The notes: a model not told the origin generated them from the letters alone. A stretch of 64,000 bases of DNA from Pisaster brevispinus (GCA_023634235.1 JAMKCF010000008.1:1617001-1681000); one strand, 5' to 3'. Shown: positions 46,701 through 61,700, counted from the first letter of the stretch. A program made the numbers and translations.

Positions 46701-49700
46701 CAGCGCAGTCGCTGTCAGAGAGATAGAGTTACTAGAGTGTATCACAGCAGTGTGATGCAATGTTCTATGCCTGGAAGGTTAAACAAATCACGAAGGTAAG
46801 AACGCAACAGGAAGAGGAGAGTAAAGAGTGGCATATTTTATAGAGTCATGCGATGCAAGCTGCAACTTTCTGGACCTGGGCACAATTTCAGATGAATGCT
46901 GGACAATAACCATATTTTGATTTAGGGGTCTTGTCAAAATTAATCCTGGACAGACCATCGGACAAGGTTCATCCCATGTCAAATTTTTGTTGGACGGGCC
47001 ATCGGACGGGAGTTCCAATTAGATGATGTTCCACACGCTGAACAGTCCTATGCACAGTACCCAAGGCACCCCACAGAGTGCTCTGCGGTTTCACTGGCTG
47101 ATTAAATACTAAGTATAAACAAACTTGTGGTTTGCAGTTTGGAGCAAGTCTGGTCTGACCGTTTTGGAGGTCACTGTAGTGTGGTGGAGTTTTTAACCCA
47201 TTGTTTTTTGCAATAGACAAAATTACTAGCCAAGTTCATGTAAACTGTTGCTTGTGTTCCCTTCCTCCATTCTTAAATTTTTAGGTAACAGTTAATAATT
47301 AAACAAATGGAATGTAAGCATCAAATGATCATCTATGATACAACCATTTTGTCTTTAGTAAATACTCAGGGTCATTGAGGCCTAACCGTGAAACCGAAAA
47401 CCTGCCCTTGGGAGACCCCCTGCTGGTTTTCCAGTAGATAGCAATCTAAAGACCCTGCGGTTTGTAAACAAACCATCTTTACAAACCATCTCTGGTGAAG
47501 GCCAGTCACTGTAAACTGATCCCATGGCCCATCTGATGAAGTAATCACTACAAGGGAATTCAACATGGGACGAGAAACCTGGTCCTGGACTGGTGCCGTC
47601 CGATGGCTGTCCGGGATAAGTTTTGACAAGGTCCCTTATTTACACCAGTAACAAATCCTCACCTCATTTTGGCATTTTCCTCTGAAGATTCATAATAAAA
47701 AAGCATATTAATCTCATGTATTCCACTCTTATCCGGGCCTCTCACGAACATGGGTATTGATATACTGCCCTCTGGAGGCAGTGAGCCTCCAGGCAATGGG
47801 ATCTCAGTCACATGTGATATATTACACTTATCAACAGTGCTCTCCACACAACCCCCCTGTCTGTTGCCGGAACATTGAACAGTCCTATACACGCTGGCTT
47901 TTGATTGGTTGGCAGAGTCTTTGCCTGGTTGGGATTGGTTGGTGGGAGTGTGGAACGCTCCAAAGGAAAACAGTTCAGGGTGGTTGGATGACACAAGAAG
48001 TTTCTGGAGAGGGCTGAATCCCTTGTTGGTGAATTCTACGACTGAACTACAGACTTCACCACACAGCAGAGTTGATGGGAACGAGTTGAAGATAACCTGA
48101 CGATGAGAAACAAGAAAGATCCCAAACTAATACAAACTTTTCCATGATTCCATAAAAAATAGTGTTTCCAACAGGATCACTTCATTTATTGTATATGAAT
48201 ATTGCAGGGACTAACAACTGTGAACAAATCAGAAGCACTTTAATATGTAAATAAGAAACTTTTAAATCAAGATAAAAAAATATAACAGCTGCAAAAGTTT
48301 TGAGATGAGCCCATTCTCTTTATATCAAAAGTTGATACAAATCGAACAGTGGAATCTCCATAAATTAGGGCTTCGCACAAGTTGTGCCTGCAGGAAGTCC
48401 AGGCTCTGTGGCACTTTAAATAAACATGTGATGTTACTGGTTATGTGGTCTAAATGAGGGCACACTACTCCCTACCCTACTGTGGCGTTGGTGCAAGGAG
48501 TCAATACAACAGATAAATGACTTAGACATATTAATAAGTGCAAGCTGACTTAATACGTACTTCTAGAAGTGGCATGGGTGGTACAACCACAGGGTCCAGC
48601 CGGCGATCTGGCCCATACATGACACTACATCGTTCCACTTTGGTACCGTTCAGTCTCGGCCCCTGGATGTCTAGATCTTGCCCTCCCTGGACCGAGATTA
48701 CACCGGTGCCGCGAGACATTGACTTGGGATCCTTCTGGGGGCTGTCCGGATTCTCCCGGTTCCCAAAATCGTTGGTCGTGATCTCATCCTTGGAGGTGAG
48801 TAACTGCTGAGCGGAGAGGCTGTAAGCGACACCAAGGATGTGTAGCTCACCTGTCTGATGAGGTGTAACTGACAGGTGTACCTGAGGATGGGGGTCAGGA
48901 GGTGAAGGTGGAAGGTCAGAGGAGATTAACCAAGAGAGAGAGAGAGAGAGAGACCATTGCTATCAAAGAAGTCTACACACATGATTAATGGTTGATTCAT
49001 TTTGTTAACAAGAGGAACTGGACTTACAGGTTTGTATTCACTACCCGCGAGGACAATTTCATGAATGGACTCTGTGCTGACCACCTCATCTAGCTGGTTT
49101 CGCTGAAAACAACAATACAAAGTGATTACCCCACTCAGTATCTGGCAATCTTTATTTATTTGTTTTCATTTCACTTTATTTATTAATTCTTGTTCTCAGA
49201 AAAGTGAACTTAATCACTACACTAGCCAAGAACCCCATGGAGAGAAGACAACAAAGGATGTTTTATTTTTAGATGTGGGACGAAAACCCCAGGGAATTAT
49301 TCCAGGGGAAAACCCACACAATCAGGTAGAGACTGAAAACCCAATCCACATAGTACCCCCGGCAGGATTCGAACCAGGTCCCAGAGGTGGAAGGGGAGGA
49401 AAGAAACCACAACGCCAACCCGACCACCCAAACAAACTCAGACGGTAATGTTACCCAAGGAATGCATTCCACCAGAAATCACCTTACATTATTTTAAAGT
49501 ACTTTGCAGTGTTTTTTTTTTAATCAACATTGAACGACCTCCTCTACCTTTTCGTTGAGGATATCTGCTTCGTTTGAAATCACAGCCGGTTGCTGCTCAG
49601 GGTTTTCCTTATTCACGTGTTCATAGTCCACGGGGGTGAACTTCCATCTCAGCATCAGATCGGATATCGTTACAGAAACCTTCAGGGGGTTCTCTAAAAC

Positions 49701-52700
49701 TAGCTCCACTGTCACTGCCTCTGTTGTGGCAAAAAATATTGGACAAACTTCAATACTCTCCTGGCTTCCAGATACAAAGTAGAACTTTGGTAACAACCAT
49801 TTTCTCAAAACAATCAAGGAGGTATACCAAGAGTTCCTTGAGGACTGGGTGCAGGATTGATGACAAATTAATTTTAATCTGAAAGCCCGCTAATTAACAA
49901 ATTTACCCAGTCAGTTTCCCTTGTGGTTTGTTACTTGATGTTTGAAATAAAAAGTTGCAAACCATTATAATGATCCCTCTACTGCCGTTTCCCAGGTTGT
50001 ATCGTAAACTTGGGTGTGATCCCTGGCTATACGGCAGTTAACGATTGTATGGCTTTTGACTGGCACCCCCGAACAAAGATATTGACGAAACAGTGAGACT
50101 GCCAACATTAGGGCAACATAGCTCAGTTGGTAGAGTGCCGGAATGTTAATCTGGACAAGTGACACTCCAGCAAATTTCTTTGTTCAAACCCAAATTTGTT
50201 TTAAATTTTCCCAGTCAGTTTTCCCTTTGTTACTAGATAACATTCATGCTACTGTTTACCTTACACCCATTTAGATGAAGTTGGGGTAAACTTTTCTGTA
50301 AGTTCTAACAGCATTGTTTAATCGGTGACAATATGTGACTCACCTCCAACTACCACTAGAGGGCTGACACTGTTGTCTGTCTTCCCATGCAGCAGCTGAA
50401 GGTTTGGCCGGTAACCTGCTGGTAGATTCCGCTGGCCGGTAGCCACCATGACGGCCATCTCCTCCAAGTCCTGCCACTCCTCACGCTCAGCTGGGTCAAA
50501 GATGCGGTCAAAGGTCACAGACGTTGCAAACATGTGGTTATCTGGAATAATATATGAACAAAATTCATGTTCTTTTGCATATTTAATATTTTCTTTCTGG
50601 TTTTCATTATATACTGAAACTAAAAGTCAGTAAGAACCAGTCTCCAACCAAATCATCAACGGTCACTGAAACTCAAACCTGAATCCGAGGGGTTTGGTGA
50701 GAGCACCCGAGTCACAAACTTTTCACCCGAGTTTGAGTTGAGCTCAAGTCTGAGTTATGAGTAATTCAAGTACAACCACTGTATATTAAATGACACAAGA
50801 ATCTCATTAGCTGGAAGTATGATTTGAAGTTTCTTGCTTACCTGGTAGTGTTGTTTTTCGGGGGTTTGTCAGCAGTACCCTTGTTGCTGGTTTGTTGATG
50901 ACAGGTAGTGGGAGCTGGGAAAATGTGGTCTGCACTTTTCCTTCTTGAGATTGCGTTGTCAGTAGTAGCTGCCATAAATCAAATAAATTAATTGTGTTTA
51001 CTAATAAAAAAAATGGAAGGGGTAAAACATTGTTTGAATAGTGTGGTTGGTTTAACACTTCAAGTCAAGGTGTACTGTTTGAAAGTCAAGACGTACTTAG
51101 GCAGCCAGTCGAATACCAGGCTTTTTGACTGCTTACTCTTGTTCGGTGATGTTTGGCCACATATGGTCTGTTTTATCTTGCCTCTTCAGTAAACAACAAC
51201 AATTTATCTAGCACCAAATCCACCTAAAAACACAGACTTAAATGTAAGGTGACAGATTGGTAAATACTCCAGAAAATTAATGAACATAAAAACTTGGTGA
51301 GAAGCACTGCAGCTGTTGATCGTATAAACTATTTTTTTAGAAAGGATTCCCTTCAAAATAAAATGGTTGGGATAATTTTTCACCCAAAACATCTGAACCT
51401 GAGAAACTATTTATGCATGAATCGTTTCTCAAATTTCTGAGGGTTGGTGTCTGTTTTCGAATGCTGTGGCCAGAGATGCGGTTGGCACCTGCTGTCAGCT
51501 CACCAAACGTGGATGAATTTGACATTCTTGTGAAAATACTGCAAGCTTTTTCCCGTTTTCTCAGCAAATAGACACTGTATATTTTTCTTTAACAATTTGC
51601 CTATAAATCAATGAGCCTACCTTTAAATCTATAGTAAATTAATCCTATACCCTTAAATAAAATACAAACACCCAAGAGCTTTACCTTAAAAACAGACAAG
51701 TAGTCCTTGAAGAAAGCACTTTGTTGGTCTGGCGGCTGTTTGCTCTTGTAGGTCAGTAGATGCTTGAATGCAGTGGTGGCATTCTCCAGCTGCTTCAGGT
51801 TGCAGGACTGACGGCCAATAGTGAAATTTATATGGTCCTAGAAGAAAGACAAGTATGCATTCCAGTGCTAATCACGCTTTTAAAGCAACGCAGTTGACGT
51901 TAAGGACAGTACAATGTAATGCAATGAGCATGAACTACACTGTCAACAGTAAGCTGGCTTTTGGAAGTTTTTAAAGGGGCACACTGCCTTCGGATTGGAC
52001 AAAATGAATATGGTTGGAAAGATTTTTTAAAAGTACAATGAAATTGTGTGATTACTGTGTAGTTTCATGACAAAACAAAGTCTGCTATTTTGTAGAACCA
52101 ATTTTGGACTCCACAAACAGGCAGATTCCATTTGTTTGCTCCGCTAGTTATGTTTTTAAAATCACTACTCACAAGTTACAACATACTGTAGGTGTTTTGG
52201 TGCTCTTAAAAAAGGTTGAGAAGTAATTCCGAACATCAAAGCTTTGAAGAGAGATTTGAAGGCAATGAGCTCCAAAAGTTGCTTCAATGTCAGAAATCAT
52301 GCTGTATGCCGCAATGCTCATAAATGTAAAATGAGGAATGAACAAGTTTGAAAAAAGACAAACTAAACAGGAACTTGTGATGGTTGGAATGAGCGAGTTT
52401 TATTTGAATAATATCTGGTACAATGAATTGCTTAGCCACAAAATACCGCTTAAATTTGAATTCCTCGGACTACAGACTGCGGCTACAGATACATACCTCT
52501 GCTAGAGTCCAGCCTTTCCCCTTGTACACCTGTAAGGCTTGCCAGTAGGATCTCAGGGCATGCTTTCGCTGTGAATCAAAATGAAATACTCGGTCATCCC
52601 TGATCCTAATCAACCAAAGCCTATCTAAAACCAACAGAATATCTTCTTTTAAAAATACAATCAATCAATGAAAGTATTCTTCTGTAGAATTACAAGCAAA

Positions 52701-55700
52701 TTCAAAATATTTTTGAAATAATCAAATAACACAATGGTCAGACCCAATAACGCTTTCATTGAAAAAATGACACTTTATCTCGATTTTGCAAAAACATTGT
52801 ATCTCGCATGAAAATGCCCCATGCAAAAATATTATATTTCGGCACGTACTTGTTTTGTGTGTACATCCCAGCTATTTTAAGGAAAATACGACATAACATA
52901 AGTGCTATTTTAGCAGATACAACATTTTTGCACTAACACGACGATAAGACAAACAGCTAATGAAATAGGACGATTCTCCAAACAAACACCTACAATATTT
53001 TGTTTAATAGTTACCAAATGTAAGAATTGCCCCAGGGATAAAGACTATTATTTGTGAGTTTGTTTTACCCTACACTGATGTGTAATAGGTCATGTATACT
53101 CAGTGCTTTCCCACTTGAGTCCTCCAGAAAAAAATCCACATGTATACTACTCAGGTGAAATTTTGTGACCCCTGACCCCTGCCATTCCAGAGCAGATGTC
53201 ATACAACTAGATCACAGAGCCTACCCAACTATAAGAGGCCAACTAGAATCTTGATATTAAAGCCGTGAGCATCCAGTGCTTATCACACATCACTGTAGGG
53301 TGCACAAAACACAAATAGTAATCATCCAATAATTCTCAAACACTGACCTGTCCTGCCTTGCTGAATCGATGGCCAGCTAGGATCATGTGGAATGCATACT
53401 TGCGGACCATCGGTTGACGCATATTTATGAAACAGTGGGCTGCCTGCTCCAGGAAGATGGCACTCCTAATATCAGAATCCTACCAACAAAAGCACACCAG
53501 TTAAATCAAGAAAATAGTCACCTTTTATTGTTAGTTTAAAAATCTGAAGCTTCTCCTGGGGTGGATTTTACAAAACACTAAGATTCATCTTAAGATGAGT
53601 TGTCAGTGATTTGTATTGTGACATCACACTTTGCTTAGCAATTAATATTGATTCAAAGCTTAAGATCAATCTTAGCTTTCGGTGAAATCCAGCCCTGGTC
53701 AGCAACATTTTGTTCACAAAAATTGTCACTTTGAATTTGAAGGTTTCCTGTCGACGTGGGTTTACTTTGAGATGCTATGTACATCCTCTTCTTTAAGCAA
53801 AGCTCAAAATCGTAGAGGCTGGTAAAAATTCAGAGATTTGCAGCCAATCATATAATCAAAAGTAGAACTTGGAGTGAAAAAACATTGAAAGCATTCAAAC
53901 AATGTTTTAATACCTGTACAAATTTGCAACCATGAATTTTACTGTGTGTACCAGAATTTGTGAGACCACACAGCAATTCAACCTTCTTGATGTATTGACA
54001 ATGATGATATTACCTCTCCGGTCATCCTGATGAATTCCATGGCTGCTTCAGCATACATTCCTCTAGCTTTGAGGATCTCTGTGCTCATCAGGACCGCTCG
54101 AGTTGCAAACTGTGGTCTCCTGAAATAAACAAATATTCCAGAGATATCAAAGAAATGTAAACAATCAGGTTAGTGCGAGAGTGGAAGAAATGAATAATTT
54201 GTACACAGCCCACTGGAAGAATACATAAAATCTATAACCTTATCTCAATACTTGTTCTGCTGTTACTTTTATAACTCTTGAATCTATGCGGAAATTATGA
54301 CACAAAATGTCAAACTTCCCACAGGACCAGTCCAGCATCTCACCTGCCAGAAAGGCCCTGGAATGTACAAGGTCACTATACTTGTAAATAAAAGTTAAAT
54401 GGTCTAAAATGATGCTCATTTCTGAGACTGGTGTTGTGCTCGTTTCCACTATTTAGCAAAACTCTTTGTCGGTCATATGTTTCTGTATTAGGTCCCGATG
54501 ATGCCTACTTACTTGCATGTGTTCAGGTATGTGGTGACTGCAGTCTCCATGTAGTGGGTGGGGTAAGCCTTTTGCATACTGCCAAGCATAAAGGCAGAAA
54601 CTGCCGCCATTTCCTACATCACAACATTGCAGGCAGAAAATATAAACGTCAGTTCACATGTAAATCATTGTTGTGCACATCATAGACAGATCTATAAAGG
54701 AACTGCCTATCATGTTTGATGGCACATACGACATGTACCTCTCTAAAATCATCAACAACAAAGCAGCACACCAAAAGTTCATGTACGAAGTTCACAACGC
54801 ATCAATTCAAATTGCAAGATCTTGTTTACAATTTTGCCAGACTTTTCAGGCACATTTGCTATTGTGATTGATCAATACATGAAGAGGAGCTCAACCAGAT
54901 TATTGTTGGGTTATTAGCAAAGCGTCGCGGTCGAGCAGTCTAGTGCACCATATTCCAGTTCTGTCGTTCACAGAGTGTGGGTTCAAATCCTGGCATGACT
55001 GATCACGATTCTAGTGTCCTTGAGCAAGACCCTTCATCACAATTGCTCTAGATTGGTACATTAAGCGTTAGGTCCTGTGTACTAAAACAGGTAGTGCATG
55101 TAGTAGAACTCAGAACACTTATCATGGAATTAGAGTGGGGGTTTAACTCTGTTGCTAGCACCCTTGTCTACAGGTTTCCTCATCAGGCTTCCGAGCTACA
55201 GTGAATAAGTTCACTTTTGAGGCACCATTGGTTTCATTACAAGAAATTAATAATAATAACAACATTTCTGGACAACTTGAAGCATTGCTTCACTGTCTCT
55301 CTGCTAACTTCCGTTGAGCAAAATTTTTGTTACAAATTACTTTGAACCTTTCTTTGCAGCTTGATGAACCTCAGCCACAGAGAAGTAGGGGTCGAAAAGA
55401 CCAATTAGTATGAACATTGGAGGAACCACTCACCAGTGCCCCGGCGTAGTGAGCCCATGCCTGGTCATTACCAAAGTCTCTCTTTGCCGTATGGTACGAG
55501 GTATAAGCAAGCTCATAGAGCTGAACCAAGAAGGCCAGGTCGGCTAGACGTCTCATCTGTAGCTCAGGAGACTCTCTCAAGTACCTGGGGAAAAAGCAAA
55601 TCAAGAAACGTGTTTTATGACACTGATGTAGTTTGAGGTAAAAACAAAATAAGTTTTCCTGGTTCAAAATTGTTTTGCTCCTAATTTGGACTCACCACAA

Positions 55701-58700
55701 ATTAAAACATATCGTTTAAATTTATACAGCCCAAGACAAAAATATGTCACTACAGCATTTATAAACCAATCTCTCACCAACCTGTAATTTTCTCCCATCA
55801 AACTACTACCTCTGTAAAATAAACTGATCACATTTCAACAGAAGCAGTTGAAAATTTATAAAAATGGCAGCGGAGAAAATACACAAAATCACAGAGATAG
55901 GCCATGCCCAAACTGGTGGCTGTGGCTACAGCTGGATTGCTGTTAAAGTATAGGACAACCATAGCAACACCCTTAACAACAGTCACAGCCGTAGCTATAG
56001 CTGTCAACTCAGATACGGCCTTAATTTTGAAGGTTGCACTTCCAGAATCGTTCATGAAAAAATAACACTTTCATTATCAAATGTAGTTCAACGAAAGTTT
56101 TGACCTCTAACCCTGACTGGTATCCTGTACTTACTTTCCACCCATATCGAGTCCTGTGACTGCAGCCTTCTCAGCCTGTTTACCACCGAACCACTTCTTG
56201 GTGGCACTGAACATAAACCGGTGAAGTCCTTTCCTTGCCGCAAGCTGAAAATTTGACAATGTGACTTTTAGTAAGTGCCTTCTTATAAATGTTAATGACA
56301 TTGTTCTGACATATGCTTCATCCGCCATTTTGTAGCCATTGGGGTAAAAGGTTTTAAAGTGGTGGCTGGAGGCTCAGCATTCACTAATGTATTTTATTTA
56401 ATCTTCCTATGTTCCATCATGGTTGCCCACATCGCATCATAAATAAACAGAGGTGATTTAAGTAATGCACAGTGGGACCTAGCTTGTAAGATATGCGAGA
56501 GACAAGTCTTGGGCCTGATGGAGAGAGATAAATGAAGGATGATTTGTGGGAACGTTATATTGCTTTTGGTGGTTGGATGATGTCTTAATGATTTCACCCA
56601 TTCAAATTAATGTAACCAAACAGAGGCTGGAAGGAAAGATAGTCTGGTTTCCTTTTTGTACAATGAATGTCAGCATTCATTACTGTTGTTGGATACAGGG
56701 AACATGACCAAGATGGTGGCAGTATGATAAAGGTCTATGGAGAAAAAGGTCTCTAGAAAAAGACACAAGGAGGTTTGTATGGTAAGCGGAGTTTTCCTTG
56801 ACTAACCTGATCGCTAAGAATCCTAATCATTCTCTCAATGTATGGCAACAAGCCTCGCACGGAAAACTCGTGGATGAAATTTCGAAGCCGGTCGTGATCG
56901 CTCAACGTCAAGCAGGCCCCGTGAAACTTTGACCTTTTGGACGTTGGCTGCAGACCGCCCTCACTGTTCAAGATCTTGTTGTTGGTAAGCAGCGAAGCGT
57001 CCGCACTGTTGAAGGTGTCCAGCTCTTCCCGAGATCGTTTTGTTTCCATGGTTTGATCCAGGGGGTGGGCGATGACTTCGTTTAGGGAGTTCCCCTGAGT
57101 TGCTATGATGATATCATCAGGTGAAGGGTCATTAGGACCATCTATGGACCAATACAATGCTCCGTTAATTTCTAACAGATTAAATTTCATTTAAACTTGC
57201 AATTAATGTTCTTTGCTGTGTTGCATAATCAGGGCACTTCCATGAAGGCTGTTCACTGTTAAAATAACAGCTCACCAATCTTCAGATTTTTTGTGCCCCA
57301 TTATCTTACAATGAAAAGTTGATGGCAGTCACATACTGTAATCTCCTTAGAATTTCAAGATGCTATGTCTTCTTCCGTTGCGCTGTGTACAAATTGTGCC
57401 AGCAGGAAGTCCAGGCTCAGTGGCTCTTTTGTAAACATGTGATGTCATGAGTGACATGGTCTAAACCAGTCTTCAATATATCACTCATAAACTAAGTTAC
57501 TGTAAATATGCAATGTTTTACCATCTGTGCTGTCAGGTGTTAATAAGCTCGTGTCTGAAGGATCGTTGACTTCCAGGCTTTCTGGCCCAGACTCCGTCAC
57601 TCTGTCTGGGAATCCCTCATCATCAGTTGGCTGAGTTATGTCTACATCCAATGTGTCCTGTCAGAGAAGAACAAACACTCATGAATATTCAACAGTTGCT
57701 GACAAAATCACAAAGTAAAATGTTATAACGTTGTAGCTATTCTTGTGTCCCCCCCCCCCTCAACCATTCTGCCTTGGAATTAAAAACCATTTTCCCATTG
57801 CTTCTTAATTAATCATTTGTTGCGTTAATTAAAATCAACTTGAATGCCCATAAAAAAAAAAATTTCTCACAGACATTTACAGATTGTAATGGTTCGTATT
57901 GTTTTGTTTCGATACTTACCAACTGCTCTGAACTCTTATTGACATACTGGCTCCAGGGATCCGGCATGTTACTGCTCCCCTCACTGTTTAATATGGTGGT
58001 CTCTGCCGCTCTGAGGGAACGCGAGTTGATCCTGAGAAGGTGGCAGGTATGGGGGCTATAGGTGGACTTCATGCTCTGGTAAACAGCCTCCGCCCTAGCA
58101 AGGGGGGAAATAGTCAACAGAAAGTAGACGTTTATTGCTATTGCAAGGAAATGGTTACAACCAAACCACATTTGGTGTTTGATATGGGCATGGTGTACCC
58201 CCCCCATTGTGTGTGCTTGGAATCTAAGGAATTCTTTAAGGGATTTTAGATGTGTGAAGAAAGTGTGTTGAAGTATGGGAACATGGGGGCGGGGTACCCT
58301 CTGCCCTATATCAGGCAGGGTATATCAAAACATGGCTGGATGAAACAATAGACAGGTCCCTTTACAGGTATCGAGCAATGTTATCATTTATGTGTTCAGA
58401 GAATTAAACAAGGACGGTTGTTATACCCTGGAAATAGATTGTGAATTTTTATTGGTTGAGAACCAATCACAAAAGACGCATGCACATGGTTCAGGGGAAC
58501 ATGAGTGAATTAACCCACGGGGTTCATTACCTTGATCATGCCCACTGTTACACCTTGTACAATATTAACAAATAGCCCCGGGTTCGAGGTTGTAATTGTG
58601 CTGGTACTAGGTGTGTACATTCCTTGTGCAATGTGCCATAGGGAACAGGGAAGCAACATTCCTGTCAACAACCTGTTCCTCTGCTTTTTTAACTGTGCCA

Positions 58701-61700
58701 ATTTCACCGTAATGTTGGAAGATGACAACAGATCACCTCCAAGGAAGAGGAATCTTATTATCATGGCATAACAAAACAATTGTTGCTTGCTGTGATAGGG
58801 TCCATGGGTTTTGTACACCCTTGAGGGAAAATGGTACCCGAGATGAAGCCAAGGACGCCATTGATCCCGAGGGTGTACAAAACCCATGGGCCCCATCACA
58901 ACAAGCAACAGATGTATACTAAGGTGGTATGACGTTTTACATAATAAGTAAAAAACTAAGGAGGAATTTGATTTTAGTAAACTGTTCCAGATGCATTTGT
59001 TAAGAGCTGGTGAAAACCTTTGCATTTTAATCTGCTACCACCAAATATAAAAGCAAATACCCCTAAAAAATACTCACTTTTCCTCTTCGCCATCCGTGTT
59101 GTCATGCAACAGCACGTAGTACTTGAAGATGTTCGGGACTAACCATTTCGGATATGGGGATTTGGAGGTGTGCTGGAGAAAATGCTGCTGCTGGCTCAGC
59201 TTGGCGAATTGATCCATGGGGTCAGCGTGGGATGTTGACACGACATGCATACCTGATGCCAAACAGGATTGTGCTCAGGAAAACTACTTATTAACATTAT
59301 TAATTGTTTTGCATCAGTTGTAAGTAAAAGTAATGATAAAAACTGAGTAACTAAATGCCAGCTATCTTCTTTTGTTTTCACACATTAAATGTGGTTGTAA
59401 GTCACCATATCTCTTTATAAAATTATAAAATGCAGCACTGAATCAATATCAAATTAGTCCAACCAACCAATACTTTATTACCCCTCCTACTCTTTTGAAC
59501 ATTTTCCAGTAAGTTGATCAACCGTTCAAAACTATTTAATTGCAAGGGTTGTGTATGGTTTGTGTATTGTGTAGATCCATTCACCACATGGTATTGTAAT
59601 ATAGCCCTTGCATTGGCTGCCATCGTTGGTGACAAACAATGAAAACATGCACGTATGTACGCGCTGCGCAGAACTCTCAGCTAATGATAGCTTTTCATGC
59701 GTGAACGATTCCATTGTTTGTCATCAAAGATGGCGGCTAAAGCAAGAGGTATTTTGCAGGCTAGCATCTATCACTCAAAACCACAGCGGAGGATTTTGAA
59801 TGGTCAGACAGTAAGAGTGTTGACCGTACTGTGTAGATGCATTCACCACATGATATCATCATATTGCAGACTGACATAGTGGTAGTGATCTATCACTCAA
59901 AACAGATGATATCGAATGGTCAGAGAGAATGTAAAAATATTAATTGGATATTTTGCAGTTTTTTAAGGATACAAGCAACGTAGTGTTGTATAAACTCATG
60001 ATCTGATGGCGTCAACAGCTGAAGGAAGACATCGCGGTAAGTTTCATACCAAGCTGTAGATGCTGCAAAGGGTCATGGAAAAAAATGTATTACGAAATTG
60101 AAGTGGTGGAAGAAACCTTCTAAGGATTGTTATTTATATGGCATTGTGCACTTTGGATCAAAACTACAAACTGTATACCCCCCAAAAAAAATACTAGAAT
60201 ACTAAAACCTTGAGAAAAACTCCTACGAATATTAAATCAAATGTCAGTTTCACATAGTTATTTTTTACACCAATAATGGTACCTGGGTGAGAGTCATTGC
60301 TGACTGAAAAAGTCTGAAAGTAGATATTTAAGAGGTACAATGATGGCATTTTTTTAAAACAGTACCCTCAGCATTTGATTTTGCATAAGTTTGAAGGTTG
60401 AAGAAGGTTTTGAGAAAATCCTGAAATCAGAAAAAAACCTGAAAAAAAAAAACCGAAATTTCTCCCATTTGCATTCTGTGCAAAGAAGTGTTCCTTTGCA
60501 CTGGTTCCCTGCTAAACTAGACAAATAAGTTACACATGATATCAATTTACATCCAATTTGCAGGTCATAGGAACCGACGGTAATGACGTTGCCACGGTTT
60601 CCGTTGATGGGCGGGGGCTGACATCGGTTGACACTCTCTTGCAGCCTCTTCCGCATCAGCATCGGGGACTGGGGTTGATGATTCATCTCATTCAGGATGA
60701 GACGGAGGTTGCGGACAGTATGTATCTGTCCTGATGGGTCTCTTATATGAGCTTTGGGAAAAGAAATATTCACAATTTCACCAAATTTAAGATCATACAA
60801 TTTTGTTTAGACAAATAATTTGGAGTTACATTAAGCAAAATCAATCACAGTTCATTGTAAAAAAAAACAAGCCATGATGTACTTGAAAGCACTTTCATTT
60901 CCTCCAGTTTCTGACAGTAACCAAATTCAAAAGGATGCCAAATTAAAAATTAAATTAAATTTGCTAGTTTTATAGTGCCCATTGGTACAACTAAATAGGA
61001 CTATGACTGAGTATAACTTTTAGTTTTAGATCACTTTTTTTGTTGCTATAATAATAAAAAAATATGGTTGTAGTCAGCTTTCTCAAAACATATAAATGCA
61101 AAGTTATTAGATAGGTTGTTGATCATTGCAATAGGGATTTACTTTATTAATAATGGACTAAGCAATTCGTCCAACCAACATTGTTTTAAACACAAAAAAA
61201 GCACAACATTCAGACATTGTTTCCAACAAAAGTCAAAATTTCCAAAAGAGGAAAACAGCATCCTCAGTTACCGAGTCGAGTCTACAGACTGCCTTCCTTG
61301 AACTTACTAGAGATCAAGAATCCGAATGCATTCCTGCAAGCTGCAGGTCAATGGTACCCCCCTCCCCCCCCCCCCCCAATCGGTAATCCCACACCCCAAC
61401 ACTATCAATATCATCATAATATATCATCAGTGACTGAGCACACAACACAAACACAAACTCTGAAAAAATACTCATTCGTGTCATTCTTCAAAATTCGCCT
61501 GAGCACCAACAGATTGCCTTCTTAAAAAGTTAAAATTAAAGAGCTGAAGAACATACTAAAGCAGGCATGAAAACAAAAACGATTCCTTAGACTTACCCTC
61601 GTTTGTTAAACAGCTAAATGGGCGTAACATCTCAACAACGGAAAGATTGTTTTTCTGTGCCAAAACCTCAGCGTCGTGGCTGCACAGCACGGCCACCGTG

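Noticed and set aside
51685..51837. Suspected one-base frameshift in TRAPPC8 exon 14
   Set aside because: Recounting against row boundaries gave an exon of exactly 51 codons in frame with both neighbours; the gene is intact.
55828..56055. 75-codon minus-strand frame with a hydrophobic Ala/Val-rich stretch
   Set aside because: The stretch comes from GTAGCTATAGCTGT-type simple repetition inside a TRAPPC8 intron; no family match.
60354..60800. 148-codon open frame spanning TRAPPC8 exon 2
   Set aside because: Only 60551-60751 is coding. The extension on both sides runs through the splice sites and low-complexity intron.
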